A program made the position numbers and the translations under genes. Below the pieces are notes generated by a model. That model was not told the origin of the DNA. It did not search any database and saw only the letters and a list, made by a program, of their open reading frames with translations. This document shows, in pieces, positions 46,394 to 55,203 of a stretch of 64,000 bases of DNA (within the stretch, counting starts at the first letter, position 1; every line of letters starts with the position of its first letter). Source of the DNA: Xanthobacteraceae bacterium. Lineage in GTDB: Bacteria > Pseudomonadota > Alphaproteobacteria > Rhizobiales > Xanthobacteraceae. The stretch covers positions 1-64,000 of the forward strand of contig JANINJ010000078.1 of the NCBI GenBank assembly GCA_024508855.1, in the 5' to 3' direction.

Positions 46394-47319
46394 AGCGTGA
46401 TCTCCATTCCGTCGTGCGGGATCTGCCAGCCCGCTTGCTCCGCCGCTTTGCGTTCCGCGGAATCGTGCAGCAGCGCCGGATTCGAATTGTTGATATGCAG
46501 GAAGACCTTGCGTCCGATGCCGAGGCTGGATAGCGCGGCGATGGCGCCGTCGTCGCCGGACATCGCGATGTGCCCCATGGCCTGACCGGTCTTGGCGCCG
46601 AGTCCGGCCGCGATCAGTTCATCGTCGCGCCACACGGTGCCGTCGAAGAACACCAGCGACGCGCCGTTGATGCGCCGGGCGAGGTCAGGGGTCATTCGAG
46701 CGCACGCTGCCAGATAGTAGAAATGCTTTCCGGTCGCCTTGTCGGCAATCCGCAGCCCGAGCGTATCCCCTTCGGTGTCTTCGCCTGCCGGATGTTGCTT
46801 GCCCTCGAGATACCAGGCGCGCTTGCCTGCAACGATGAACGGCAAAATCTCGATTCCGGAGGGGGAGCCGTCCGGCAATCGCGGCTCGAACGGCTGGTCC
46901 ACCAGGATCGGCGTTCGCTGCACGTATTTCTCGTTCAGCACGTTGAAGATGCTGTTTGCCGCAAGGATCGCCAGCACGTCGCGGTGCGCGTAGATCGTGA
47001 ACGGCGAGCTCTCGCGGAGGGTCAGCAACCCGGCGACCGCATCGACCTCGCTATTGGTGAGAATGACACCCGCAATCGGACTGTGTCGCAACTCGCCATG
47101 CTTCGGATGAAGCTGCGGTGTCGAAATCACCTGCTGCCGCAAATCGGGCGAAGCGTTGACGAGAAACCAATGTGCGCCGTCGGCGCTGATAGCGATCGAC
47201 GACTGGGTGCTTTTCAGTTCGGGATGTGTGCTGCGCGCCGCATTGCAGACGCTGCAACCACAATTCCACTGGGGAACGCCGCCGCCTGCCGCGGCTCCAA
47301 GAACGACAACACGAAGCAT
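46390..47319 (-). CDS. pqqB: PQQ biosynthesis protein PqqB
   Basis: 309 residues, metallo-beta-lactamase fold. It opens with LRVVVLGAAAGGGVPQWNCG and has CSVCNAAR (Cys-X2-Cys) shortly after, features of PqqB. Instead of a full HxHxDH, the motif region reads ILTNSEVDAVAGLL, as is normal for PqqB. The family is reported to act as a hydroxylase/oxygenase on the Glu-Tyr intermediate. The ATG at 47319 starts the family sequence; the longer frame upstream runs through pqqA. Confidence 0.96.
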   Translation of the reverse strand: MLRVVVLGAAAGGGVPQWNCGCSVCNAARSTHPELKSTQSSIAISADGAHWFLVNASPDLRQQVISTPQLHPKHGELRHSPIAGVILTNSEVDAVAGLLTLRESSPFTIYAHRDVLAILAANSIFNVLNEKYVQRTPILVDQPFEPRLPDGSPSGIEILPFIVAGKRAWYLEGKQHPAGEDTEGDTLGLRIADKATGKHFYYLAACARMTPDLARRINGASLVFFDGTVWRDDELIAAGLGAKTGQAMGHIAMSGDDGAIAALSSLGIGRKVFLHINNSNPALLHDSAERKAAEQAGWQIPHDGMEITL

Positions 47320-47359
47320 GACATCGCTCCTGGACCCGGACAGGTCGTCGCGAAGCTGC

Positions 47360-47440
47360 TTATTTGCGGGCCGCGCAGGCGTACATGTTGATTTCCATGC
47401 CAACCGGCACTTCAACAATCTTAGGGGTCTTCCAGGCCAT
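47360..47440 (-). CDS. pqqA: PQQ precursor peptide PqqA
   Basis: 26-residue peptide. It begins MAWKTPKIVEVPVGMEIN and ends MYACAARK. Glu16 and Tyr20, the two residues that become PQQ, are in the required E-X3-Y spacing. The ATG at 47440 follows the ribosome-binding site GGGAGATGG. It lies 40 nt before pqqB. Confidence 0.97.
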   Translation of the reverse strand: MAWKTPKIVEVPVGMEINMYACAARK

Positions 47441-47458
47441 TTCCATCTCCCAGACAGA

Positions 47459-47476
47459 TGCGGCACGATTGCCGCA
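47459..47476 (-). promoter_or_regulatory. Hairpin in the pqqA leader
   Basis: Perfect 6-bp inverted repeat TGCGGC-ACGATT-GCCGCA, ending 18 nt before the pqqA start codon. If transcription begins near 47477, the hairpin would be the 5' end of the mRNA and could affect stability or translation of the abundant PqqA message. Confidence 0.4.
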
Positions 47477-47522
47477 CGAACTAAATCTACGCAGTGCCGG
47501 AAAGTTCGCTACCTATGGCGTG

Positions 47523-47539
47523 GATAGGAATTGCCTATC
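47523..47539. promoter_or_regulatory. LysR-type binding box upstream of pqqA
   Basis: Palindrome GATAGG-AATTG-CCTATC contains T-N11-A (47525 to 47537), the classic LysR-type recognition pattern. A further CCTAT half lies 7 nt to the left (47512-47516). The centre is about 54 nt before a likely start site that follows a TAGATT -10 (complement of 47484-47489), the usual distance for LysR activation. The lysR gene ends at 47582. Confidence 0.5.
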
Positions 47540-47581
47540 GCTCGCAATACCATCGCTATATCGCAGCGCAGCATGGAAACG

Positions 47582-48646
47582 TCAGCGCTTGCCTGGCTTT
47601 TTGAGAAAAGCCGGCGAGGCGAGGGTTTTCGGCATGTGGAAGTGGTCTCCCGCTTGCTGCAGCGCATCTAAAAACGTCGAATAAGGCTCGATGCGCCGAT
47701 ATTGCGAGGGCAGCAGCGCCACAATCTGCCGCGCCGGCATGGCGACCTGATACAGCTTCACGCCGTCGAGCGGTTGTGTCCCGACGATGGCCGATAGCGC
47801 AGGTGCAAGGCACACGCCCAGTTCGGCGCGGACCAGCCTGATCGCGACCTCGAAGCTGCGGCATTGGGCGATCACGCGATGGTCGGGCAGCATCTCGTCG
47901 AACCAGCTCGTGGTGTGTTTGGTATGAGGGCTGCCGAATACGAATTGCACCACCTGATTGAGGATGGCGTGTTCGTCTGCGCGGAGATCCCGCTCGGGAT
48001 TCCTGACCTTGCCCAGGTCGAGGCGTTCCGGCACCACCAGGACATAGGGATCGTCAACGATCGGAATGCGCAGGAAGCCTTCATTCGATTGAGGGATCGA
48101 GCTTGCCGCGACCAGACCGATATTGACTCGCCGCGTGTTCAGCAATTCCAGAACGTCGGCGGGCGCATTCTCATGAATGTCGAAGTCGACATCGGGAAAT
48201 TTCGCGTGAAGCTTTTGCATCGCCGCCGGCAGAATGACGCTGAGGATCGAATTGACACCGGCCAGGCGGATGGTTGCGCGCGTGCCGCCGAGTTGTTCGC
48301 TCAGGCTGTCCTCGAATTCGCCCATGCTGCGCAGCACGAGTTCGACCTTTGGCATCAGATGCGCGCCTGCCTCGGTCAGCTTGAGCTGGTTCGAGCGCCG
48401 ATCGAACAGGCGCGTGCCGGAAATCGTTTCGAGTTTCGAGAGCTGCTGCGAGAGCGAGGGCTGTGCGAGGCCGAGTTGCTTGGCGGCCTTGGTCAGCGTT
48501 TCCGAGTGCGCAACGGTCCAGAACACGCGGAGTTGATGCAGCGTAATTTCCGAGCGACGCGTCGTCGCCGCCGCCGAGTGCAGGTCGATCGGCACCACAA
48601 TATCGTCGGCCAGGCGCGCGGATCGGGGGTTATCGTGTTTTATCAT
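47582..48646 (-). CDS. LysR-family transcriptional regulator
   Basis: 354 residues. The winged helix-turn-helix begins after an N-terminal extension of about 30 residues: ITLHQLRVFWTVAHSETLTKAA, then LGLAQPSLSQQLSKLE. The C-terminal effector domain follows (RLAGVNSILSVILPAAMQKL...). It lies 141 nt upstream of pqqA on the same strand, and a LysR-type box is present in that gap. It is therefore a candidate activator of pqq expression, in response to an unknown co-inducer. Confidence 0.9.
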   Translation of the reverse strand: MIKHDNPRSARLADDIVVPIDLHSAAATTRRSEITLHQLRVFWTVAHSETLTKAAKQLGLAQPSLSQQLSKLETISGTRLFDRRSNQLKLTEAGAHLMPKVELVLRSMGEFEDSLSEQLGGTRATIRLAGVNSILSVILPAAMQKLHAKFPDVDFDIHENAPADVLELLNTRRVNIGLVAASSIPQSNEGFLRIPIVDDPYVLVVPERLDLGKVRNPERDLRADEHAILNQVVQFVFGSPHTKHTTSWFDEMLPDHRVIAQCRSFEVAIRLVRAELGVCLAPALSAIVGTQPLDGVKLYQVAMPARQIVALLPSQYRRIEPYSTFLDALQQAGDHFHMPKTLASPAFLKKPGKR

Positions 48647-48791
48647 GCGCTACTCTCGGAGAGCGGTTTCCTCTCCCTCTCAATACAATGAATAAGCGGT
48701 CGTCGCGAGGGGCCGTTCGGAGTAGGCGGTTTCCTGTTGCGAAATCAGCGGGCCGCCATCACATTGCAGGCCACGAACGTGGGGTGGCATC

Positions 48792-49052
48792 ATGCCCAGG
48801 TACTTTTTCAATACCCGTATCGGCACAGAACTGTTGCTCGATCCGGAAGGAGAAGAGTTGCGCGACCCGGATCATGCCTGGGAAGTTGCCCGCATCACGA
48901 TTCGAGAGCTTTTGAGCAATGAAGCCGCTTCGCCGGACCTGCTCAAGGCGATTCTCGAAGTCAGCGACGAAGCCGGCGAGATCGTGCTGGAGCTGCCGTT
49001 TTCCGAGGCGATAATCGATTCGTCCGACGTTCCCCCAACCGCCCTTCATTAG
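48792..49052 (+). CDS. DUF6894 family protein
   Basis: 86 residues. The sequence MPRYFFNTRIGTELLLDPEG followed by EELRDPDHAWEVARITIREL is typical of the short DUF6894 proteins common in Bradyrhizobium relatives. No function is known. It has no clear ribosome-binding site (GGGGTGGCATC precedes it) and lies alone between lysR and the amidase gene. Confidence 0.75.
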   Translation: MPRYFFNTRIGTELLLDPEGEELRDPDHAWEVARITIRELLSNEAASPDLLKAILEVSDEAGEIVLELPFSEAIIDSSDVPPTALH

Positions 49053-49170
49053 TTCGTCACTGCCTGACGCTTGCCGAACGGGCAAATCACGCGGTCCGCG
49101 CATTTGCGCCGGCCGTAGTTGTGGCTAGGATGCGTCGAGACAAACGAAACTGCGGATCAAGGAACGATTC

Positions 49171-50571
49171 ATGGAGGCTCTCTGGCGTCTTTCGGCAACC
49201 GAACTCGCAGCACGGGTGCGGTCGCGGCAAGTCACTGCTGTGCAAGCCGCAACGGCGGCGCTGGAGCGCCTTGAAGCCGTCAATGCGAAGATCAATGCCG
49301 TCGTCGATCACAGGCCCGAGGAGACGCTGGCGCAGGCGGCAGCCATCGACAAGGCGATCGCGCGTGGCGACGATCCCGGGGTGCTTGCCGGCGTGCCGAT
49401 CACGACCAAGGTCAATGTCGATCAGCAAGGCTTTGCCACCACCAACGGCATTCGCCTGCAGCGGGATCATGTCGCGAAGGAGGATAACCCTGTTGTTGCG
49501 AATTTGCGGCGCGCGGGTGCTGTCATCGTCGGCCGCACCAACACGCCGGCATTCTCCTATCGCTGGTTCACCAACAATCAGTTGCACGGCCATACCAAAA
49601 ATCCGCGCGATCCCGGCCGCACGCCTGGAGGTTCTTCGGGCGGCGCCGGAGCTGCGACCGCCGCAGGAATCGGCCATATCGGTCATGGCACCGACATCGC
49701 CGGGTCGGTGCGTTATCCGGCCTATGCCTGCGGCATTCATGGATTGCGGCCGACGCTCGGGCGTATTGCCGCTCATAACCTGTCGCTGCCGGAGCGGCCG
49801 CTGTGTCCGCAGATCTCGGCCGTTTCCGGTCCGCTGGCGCGAACCATCGGCGACCTGCGCATTGCGCTCGCGGCGATGTCGCAGCAGGACCTGCGCGATC
49901 CGTGGTGGGTGCCGGCGCCGCTCGAAGGGCCGCCGATGCCGCGCCGTGCCGCATTGTGCCTGCGGCCCGATGGACTGGAGACCGTGCCGGAAGTGATCGA
50001 TGCGCTGAAAGACGCCGGACATCGTCTGCAGAGCGCGGGCTGGACCGTCGAGGAGATTGAGAACACGCCGCCGCTGAACGAGGCTGCCGAGCTGCAGCGA
50101 ACGTTCTGGCTGGGCGATGGCTATGAGGCGGCGCTGGCGACGGCCGAGCGCGAAGGCGATCCCGGCGCATTGGCATGTCTGCGCGGCAGCCGTGACAAGG
50201 TTTATCCGCTCGACGCTGCGGGATTGTCGGCGATCGTACAGCGGCGCGCCGCGTTGACGCGTGCATGGCAACTGTTTCTCCAGGAATATCCCGTGCTGGT
50301 GATGCCGGTCTCCGGCGAATTGCCGTTTCCCGATCAGCTCGATCTCAAGGACGATGCGTCGTTCGCGCGGGTATGGCGCGCGCAGGTGACACAGGTTGGG
50401 ATTCCCTTCATGGGATTGCCGGGGTTGACGGTTTCGACGGGATTGGTGGGCCGCGTGCCGGTGGGCGTTCAGGTCGTTGCCGGGCGCTATCGCGAGGACC
50501 TGTGTCTGCTGGCAGGCGAAGCCATCGAGGCCGGCGGCACGCCATCGTCACCGATCGATCCTGTTACCTGA
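49171..50571 (+). CDS. Amidase (amidase signature family)
   Basis: 466 residues with the amidase-signature core: GVPITTKVNVDQQGF contains the catalytic lysine, GRTPGGSSGGAGAATAAG the serine-rich loop with the cis-serine, and GHGTDIAGSVRYPAYACG the nucleophile serine. Relatives include GatA, fatty-acid amide hydrolase and aryl amidases. No gatB/gatC is nearby and it lacks GatA-specific features, so it is probably a catabolic amidase of unknown substrate. AAGGAA precedes its ATG. The peroxidase gene follows 32 nt later. Confidence 0.9.
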   Translation: MEALWRLSATELAARVRSRQVTAVQAATAALERLEAVNAKINAVVDHRPEETLAQAAAIDKAIARGDDPGVLAGVPITTKVNVDQQGFATTNGIRLQRDHVAKEDNPVVANLRRAGAVIVGRTNTPAFSYRWFTNNQLHGHTKNPRDPGRTPGGSSGGAGAATAAGIGHIGHGTDIAGSVRYPAYACGIHGLRPTLGRIAAHNLSLPERPLCPQISAVSGPLARTIGDLRIALAAMSQQDLRDPWWVPAPLEGPPMPRRAALCLRPDGLETVPEVIDALKDAGHRLQSAGWTVEEIENTPPLNEAAELQRTFWLGDGYEAALATAEREGDPGALACLRGSRDKVYPLDAAGLSAIVQRRAALTRAWQLFLQEYPVLVMPVSGELPFPDQLDLKDDASFARVWRAQVTQVGIPFMGLPGLTVSTGLVGRVPVGVQVVAGRYREDLCLLAGEAIEAGGTPSSPIDPVT

Positions 50572-50603
50572 CGGTTTGAGCACATTTTGAAAGACGGTAT
50601 CCG

Positions 50604-51080
50604 ATGACAACGGCATTCGACTTTTCGGCGCGGAGTCTCGACGGCCGCGATGTGCCCTTGAAGCAGTTCGAAGGACAGGCGCTGTTGATCGTTAACACTG
50701 CGAGCGCGTGCGGGTTCACGCCGCAATATCAGGGATTGGAGGCGCTTCACCGGCAATTCGGGCCGCGCGGTTTCTCGGTGCTCGGTTTCCCCTGCAATCA
50801 GTTCGGAAACCAGGAATCGGGCAGTTCCGCGGACATTGAAGCGTTCTGCTCCAAGAACTATGCGGTGACGTTTCCGATGTTCGAGAAGATCGATGTCAAC
50901 GGCAGCGATGCTCACCCGTTGTATAAATTCCTGAAAAGTGAGAAATCAGGCCTGCTCGGATCGTCGATCAAATGGAATTTCACCAAGTTTCTGGTCGATC
51001 GCTCGGGCAAGGTCGTTGCGCGGCATGCATCCACGACCCGACCTGAAACATTGACCAAAGAAATCGAGGCGTTGCTTTGA
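50604..51080 (+). CDS. Glutathione peroxidase (thiol-type)
   Basis: 158 residues. The peroxidatic cysteine is in NTASACGFTPQYQGLE, where animal enzymes carry selenocysteine. The Gln of GFPCNQFGNQE and the Trp/Asn of KWNFTKFLVDR complete the catalytic tetrad. Bacterial members usually take electrons from thioredoxin rather than glutathione. The stop overlaps the TTG start of the DUF3297 gene. Confidence 0.94.
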   Translation: MTTAFDFSARSLDGRDVPLKQFEGQALLIVNTASACGFTPQYQGLEALHRQFGPRGFSVLGFPCNQFGNQESGSSADIEAFCSKNYAVTFPMFEKIDVNGSDAHPLYKFLKSEKSGLLGSSIKWNFTKFLVDRSGKVVARHASTTRPETLTKEIEALL

Positions 51081-51343
51081 GCGAGAAAACCAGTCCGGGA
51101 TCCGGCGATTTGCCCGATCGTCTTTCGACCGATCCGCGCAGTCCTTATTACAACGCGGACCTTCTGGCGCGCGATATCGGCATCCGCTTCAAGGGCGTCG
51201 AGAAGACCAATGTCGAGGAGTATTGCGTCAGCGAGGGTTGGGTCCGTGTGACCGCCGGCAACGCAAAGGACCGTCACGGCAATCCGCTGACGATCAAGGT
51301 CAGCGGGTCGGTCGAGCCGTATTTCCGCGATAGCGAGAATTGA
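51077..51343 (+). CDS. DUF3297 family protein
   Basis: 88 residues from a TTG that overlaps the peroxidase stop (TTGA). The sequence PDRLSTDPRSPYYNADLLARD followed by FKGVEKTNVEEYCVSEGW is the standard pattern of this short family, widespread in proteobacteria with unknown role. Cotranslation with the peroxidase suggests it is made at the same time; no function is claimed. Confidence 0.85.
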   Translation: MSEKTSPGSGDLPDRLSTDPRSPYYNADLLARDIGIRFKGVEKTNVEEYCVSEGWVRVTAGNAKDRHGNPLTIKVSGSVEPYFRDSEN

Positions 51344-51350
51344 TCTCACC

Positions 51351-52520
51351 ATGCCCGTTCGCATCGTCGACGTACGCGAGATCACGAAGCCGATATCGTC
51401 ACCGATCCGTAATGCCTACATCGATTTCACGAAGATGACGACCAGCCTTGTTGCTGTCGTCACCAATGTCGTTCGCGATGGCAAGCCGGTGGTCGGTTAT
51501 GGCTTCAATTCGAATGGCCGTTACGGGCAGGGCGGCCTGATCCGCGAGCGTTTCGCGGATCGGCTGACCGAAGCCGATCCGCAGGCGTTGCTCGACGACC
51601 CCGGCGACAATCTCGACCCCGACAAGGTGTGGGCGACGTTGATGTCGAACGAGAAGCCCGGTGGCCACGGCGAGCGTTCGGTGGCCGTCGGCACGATCGA
51701 CATGGCGATCTGGGATGCGGTGGCGAAGATCGCGGGACAGCCGCTGTTTCGATTGCTCGCCGAGCGCCACGGTAAGACCGCCAACCCGCGCGTGTTCGTT
51801 TATGCCGCCGGTGGCTATTACTATCCGGGCAAGGATCTGGCGATGCTGCGCAACGAGATGCGCGGCTATCTCGATCGCGGCTACAATGTCGTCAAGATGA
51901 AGATCGGCGGCGCCTCGATCGATGAAGATCGTCAGCGTATCGAAGCGGTGCTGAAGGAGATCGGCACGCAGGCGCAACTGGCCGTCGATGCCAATGGCCG
52001 TTTCGATCTGGAGACTGCGATCGCCTACGCCAAAATGCTGCGGGACTATCCGCTGTTCTGGTACGAGGAAGCTGGCGATCCGCTGGATTATCAGCTGCAG
52101 GCGGCGCTGGCAGAATTCTATCCCGGTCCCATGGCGACCGGCGAAAATCTCTTCAGCCATCAGGATGCGCGCAACCTGATCCGCTATGGCGGCATGCGGC
52201 CGGATCGCGACTGGCTGCAATTCGATTGCGCGCTGTCGTATGGGCTTTGCGAGTATCAGCGCACGCTCAAGATGCTGGAAGCGCACGGCTGGTCGCCGAG
52301 CCGCTGCATTCCGCATGGTGGCCACCAGATGTCGCTGAACATTGCGGCCGGGTTGGGACTCGGCGGCAACGAAAGCTATCCGGACCTGTTCCAGCCTTAC
52401 GGCGGATTCCCGGATGGCGTTCGGGTCGAGGCTGGCCACATCACGATGCCCGATCTTCCGGGGATCGGCTTCGAGGGCAAGGCGGATCTTTATGCCGAGA
52501 TGAAGGCCTTGGCGGCTTGA
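51351..52520 (+). CDS. tarD: D-tartrate dehydratase
   Basis: 389 residues of the enolase superfamily (mandelate racemase/muconate lactonizing group). Lys184 in NVVKMK and His322 in CIPHGGHQM are at the same positions as the catalytic pair of the characterised Bradyrhizobium D-tartrate dehydratase (recalled; structure 1TZZ). The Mg ligands Asp213, Glu239 and Glu265 also agree in number. The rest reads as a close relative of that protein. It dehydrates D-tartrate to oxaloacetate. It follows DUF3297 after 7 nt. No tartrate transporter is obvious nearby. Confidence 0.9.
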   Translation: MPVRIVDVREITKPISSPIRNAYIDFTKMTTSLVAVVTNVVRDGKPVVGYGFNSNGRYGQGGLIRERFADRLTEADPQALLDDPGDNLDPDKVWATLMSNEKPGGHGERSVAVGTIDMAIWDAVAKIAGQPLFRLLAERHGKTANPRVFVYAAGGYYYPGKDLAMLRNEMRGYLDRGYNVVKMKIGGASIDEDRQRIEAVLKEIGTQAQLAVDANGRFDLETAIAYAKMLRDYPLFWYEEAGDPLDYQLQAALAEFYPGPMATGENLFSHQDARNLIRYGGMRPDRDWLQFDCALSYGLCEYQRTLKMLEAHGWSPSRCIPHGGHQMSLNIAAGLGLGGNESYPDLFQPYGGFPDGVRVEAGHITMPDLPGIGFEGKADLYAEMKALAA

Positions 52521-52582
52521 GATTTCGTTGCGGCAAACAGGTGGCGCGATTGTGGCGCGGAATCCGGCTGCGAACGGGGCGA

Positions 52583-52612
52583 TTGCACAAATTTCAATCT
52601 TAAAATAATTTG
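52583..52612 (+). promoter_or_regulatory. Candidate promoter/operator of the NitT/TauT-type ABC operon
   Basis: AT-rich patch in GC-rich DNA, with TTGCAC (-35-like, 52583-52588) and TAAAATAATTT to the right. The arms CAAATT (52588-52593) and AATTTG (52607-52612) form an inverted repeat over the same bases. About 90 nt before the ATPase start. Tentative. Confidence 0.3.
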
Positions 52613-52700
52613 CGGAACGCGCGGCTCCGAGGATTGCAATGCGGGGTAAAGTCCGCAAACTGTCCGCCGCCGTCAGAATGAAAATCAAAGAGGGGGACGG

Positions 52701-53549
52701 ATGCAGGTGCCGTTGCGGCCGGAGATCGAAACCGGGGCTGGAGCTACGTCCGGTCGACCGCGCGCGCCTGCGATGATCGAGATCGACTCCGTTTCGCAGC
52801 GCTTCGAAATCTCCGGGCGCAAGAGTCACCTTGCGCTCTCGGACATCAACCTGACGGTCGAGGATGGCGCGTTCGTTTCGATCCTCGGCCCATCCGGTTG
52901 CGGCAAGTCGACCTTGCTTTACATCGTCGGCGGTTTCGTCAATCCGACGCAAGGTGCCGCGAAGGTCAAGGGCAATGTCATCAAGGGGCCGGGGCCGGAT
53001 CGCGGACCGGTGTTCCAGGAGTTCGCGCTGTTTCCCTGGAAGACCGTGATCGGCAACGTGATGTACGGCCTGCGGCAGCAAGGCGTGAAACGCGCCGAGG
53101 CCGAAACGCAGAGCCGCCGGTTGATCGAGATGGTCGGCCTCAAGGGTTACGAGAATTTCTATCCGAAGGAATTGTCCGGCGGCATGAAGCAGCGCGTCGC
53201 GATCGCGCGCACGCTGGCCTATCATCCCTCGGTGCTGCTGATGGACGAGCCGTTCGGCGCGCTGGATGCGCATACGCGCACACGCTTGCAGAACGATCTG
53301 CTCGAGATCTGGGAGCGCGACCGCAAGACGGTGCTGTTCGTCACGCATTCGGTCGAGGAGGCGGTGTTCCTCTCCGACAAGGTCGTGGTGATGACGCGCT
53401 CGCCCGGCCGTATCAAGCAGATCGTCGATATCGATCTGCCGCGTCCGCGCCGCCGCGCCGAACTGCTGCTCGATCCGCATTACCAGAAGTATGTCGTCGA
53501 CATCGAGAAGCTGATCGACGACGGCCGCGACGACGTGGTGCAGCCGTGA
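52701..53549 (+). CDS. ABC transporter ATP-binding protein (NitT/TauT family)
   Basis: 282 residues. Walker [13 protein letters not shown], signature [13 protein letters not shown], Walker [13 protein letters not shown] and switch His in [13 protein letters not shown] are all intact. The subfamily (SsuB/TauB/NrtD-like) energises uptake of nitrate, sulfonates, taurine or pyrimidine-type compounds. A good ribosome-binding site GAGGGGG precedes the ATG at 52701. The last bases GTGA overlap the GTG start of the first permease. No clue to substrate in this subunit. Confidence 0.93.
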   Translation: MQVPLRPEIETGAGATSGRPRAPAMIEIDSVSQRFEISGRKSHLALSDINLTVEDGAFVSILGPSGCGKSTLLYIVGGFVNPTQGAAKVKGNVIKGPGPDRGPVFQEFALFPWKTVIGNVMYGLRQQGVKRAEAETQSRRLIEMVGLKGYENFYPKELSGGMKQRVAIARTLAYHPSVLLMDEPFGALDAHTRTRLQNDLLEIWERDRKTVLFVTHSVEEAVFLSDKVVVMTRSPGRIKQIVDIDLPRPRRRAELLLDPHYQKYVVDIEKLIDDGRDDVVQP

Positions 53550-54331
53550 CGCCGATGCGCGTCGCGGCATCCCGCATTTCGCCGCTGCTGGCGTGCCTCG
53601 GTTTACTGGCGGCGTGGCAGATCGCGGCCCTGTGGCTCAATACCGACAGTTTTCCAACCGCATGGCAGGCGATCAAGACCGTTCCCGACATTCTCGGCGA
53701 TCGTGAATCGCTGCTGAACATTCTCGATTCCGTTCGGCGGATGGCGATCGGCCTGACGCTCGCCGTGCTGATCTCGATTCCGCTGGGGCTGGCGATGGGC
53801 CGCAGCTCGCGCGTCGCGGCATTCTTCAATCCGCTCCTGATGATGGTCTATCCGGTACCGAAGGCGGCGCTGATGCCGGTGATCATGCTGTGGCTCGGGG
53901 TCGGGGACGCATCGAAGACGTTGGTGATCTTCCTCGGCGTCAGCCTGCCGGTGATCTATCACAGCTTTCAGGGCGCCAGGGCCGTCGAGGAAAAGATGCT
54001 GTGGTCCGGTGCGGCGATGGGATTGAGCTGCATGCAGCGCATGTTCCGCATCGTGCTGCCGGCGGCGCTGCCGGAAATTCTCACCGGCTGCCGCACCGGG
54101 TTGGTGCTGGCGCTGATCACCATGGTGACCAGCGAAATGATCGCGCGGCAGTCCGGCGCGGGCAACATCCTGTTCAATGCCATGGACATGGCGCAGTACG
54201 ACACCGTGTTCGCCATGATCATCATCCTCGGCGCGCTCGGCATTATTCTTGACGCCGCATTCGACAAATTGCGCTGGCGGCTGGTGCGGTGGGCGGAGCC
54301 GCGTCAGGAAATTCTGTTGGGTGCTGCCTGA
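53546..54331 (+). CDS. ABC transporter permease (NitT/TauT family), first
   Basis: 261 residues from a GTG that overlaps the ATPase stop; an ATG three codons later is also possible. Hydrophobic segments begin with [18 protein letters not shown]. The cytoplasmic EAA-like loop, [20 protein letters not shown] preceded by [16 protein letters not shown], is typical of this permease family. The stop overlaps the start of the second permease (TGATG), so the two form a heterodimer by tight coupling. Confidence 0.9.
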   Translation: MTPMRVAASRISPLLACLGLLAAWQIAALWLNTDSFPTAWQAIKTVPDILGDRESLLNILDSVRRMAIGLTLAVLISIPLGLAMGRSSRVAAFFNPLLMMVYPVPKAALMPVIMLWLGVGDASKTLVIFLGVSLPVIYHSFQGARAVEEKMLWSGAAMGLSCMQRMFRIVLPAALPEILTGCRTGLVLALITMVTSEMIARQSGAGNILFNAMDMAQYDTVFAMIIILGALGIILDAAFDKLRWRLVRWAEPRQEILLGAA

Positions 54332-55092
54332 TGACGCGCCATTTCAACGCGATCCTGATGGGGCTGGTGCCGATCGTGCTGGTGCTCGCGCTGTGGCAGG
54401 CGCTGTGCAGCTTCGGCACTGCGCCCCCGTCGCTGCTGCCGCCGCCGGGCAAGGTGTTTTTGCGGCTCGTGCAACAGCTCGGCAATACCGGATTCCTCGA
54501 TGACATCCTCGCGACGTTGTGGCGGCTGTTCGCGGGCTTCTTCATCGCGGTGGTGCTTGGCGTCGGCATCGGCCTTGCCGCGGCGGTCAGCCCTGCCGTC
54601 AACGCGGTAGTGCGCCCCCTGGTGCAGGTGCTGGCGCCGCTGCCGAAGGTCGCGCTGTATCCGGCGCTGATCATCCTGTTCGGCTTCGATCATGCGTCGA
54701 AGATCACGCTGGTGACGCTGGATGCGCTGTTTCCGATCCTGCTGTCGACCTACTACGGCGCGTCGATGGTCGAACAGAAACTGGTGTGGTCGGCGCTCGC
54801 GGCCGGCACGCCGCGTCGCCAGATCCTGTTCAAGGTGATTTTGCCGGCCGCGCTGCCGTCGATCCTCACCGGCTGCCGCATCGGCCTCGTCATTTCCTGT
54901 ATCGTGGTATTTCTCGCCGAGATGATCACGTCGACCGATGGTCTCGGCCATCTGCTGGTCGGCGCGGCGCGCACGTTCCAGACCGTCGACATGTTCGTGC
55001 CGCTGATCACGATCTCGTTGCTCGGATTGATGCTCAACGGCTTGCTGTTCGGCCTGCGGAAGTATTTGCTGCGTGGATTTCCGGAGGTGTGA
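54331..55092 (+). CDS. ABC transporter permease (NitT/TauT family), second
   Basis: 253 residues. Similar to the upstream permease: an N-terminal segment AILMGLVPIVLVLALWQAL, about six membrane passes, and the EAA loop in LAAGTPRRQILFKVILPAAL. The pair would build the channel. The gene ends near the mcd gene, which runs in the opposite direction, with a REP-like palindrome between them. The matching binding protein is probably the one at 56690-57679. Confidence 0.9.
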   Translation: MTRHFNAILMGLVPIVLVLALWQALCSFGTAPPSLLPPPGKVFLRLVQQLGNTGFLDDILATLWRLFAGFFIAVVLGVGIGLAAAVSPAVNAVVRPLVQVLAPLPKVALYPALIILFGFDHASKITLVTLDALFPILLSTYYGASMVEQKLVWSALAAGTPRRQILFKVILPAALPSILTGCRIGLVISCIVVFLAEMITSTDGLGHLLVGAARTFQTVDMFVPLITISLLGLMLNGLLFGLRKYLLRGFPEV

Positions 55093-55130
55093 GGGGGCCA
55101 GGATGCCGGATATTGGTATGGCCTCTCCGC

Positions 55131-55157
55131 GTCATGGCCGGGCTTGTCCCGGCCATC
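55131..55157. repeat. REP-like palindrome between convergent genes
   Basis: Hairpin ATGGCCGGG (55134-55142) and CCCGGCCAT (55148-55156), with flanking GTC and CCACGTTC. A member of the family seen at 94, 6550, 57733 and 62552. The second half of the paired element is degenerate here. Confidence 0.75.
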
Positions 55158-55203
55158 CACGTTCTCGCGGGTTTGAGGCGAGGAATGACGCCGCTCTCGA
55201 TTC

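Noticed and set aside
49087-50271. 394-codon minus-strand frame opposite the amidase gene
   Set aside because: The plus strand has the full amidase signature; the antisense frame shows no family features.
51399-53570. 723-codon open frame on the minus strand across tarD and the ABC ATPase
   Set aside because: It crosses two well-recognised plus-strand genes and their gap; a chance frame in GC-rich DNA.
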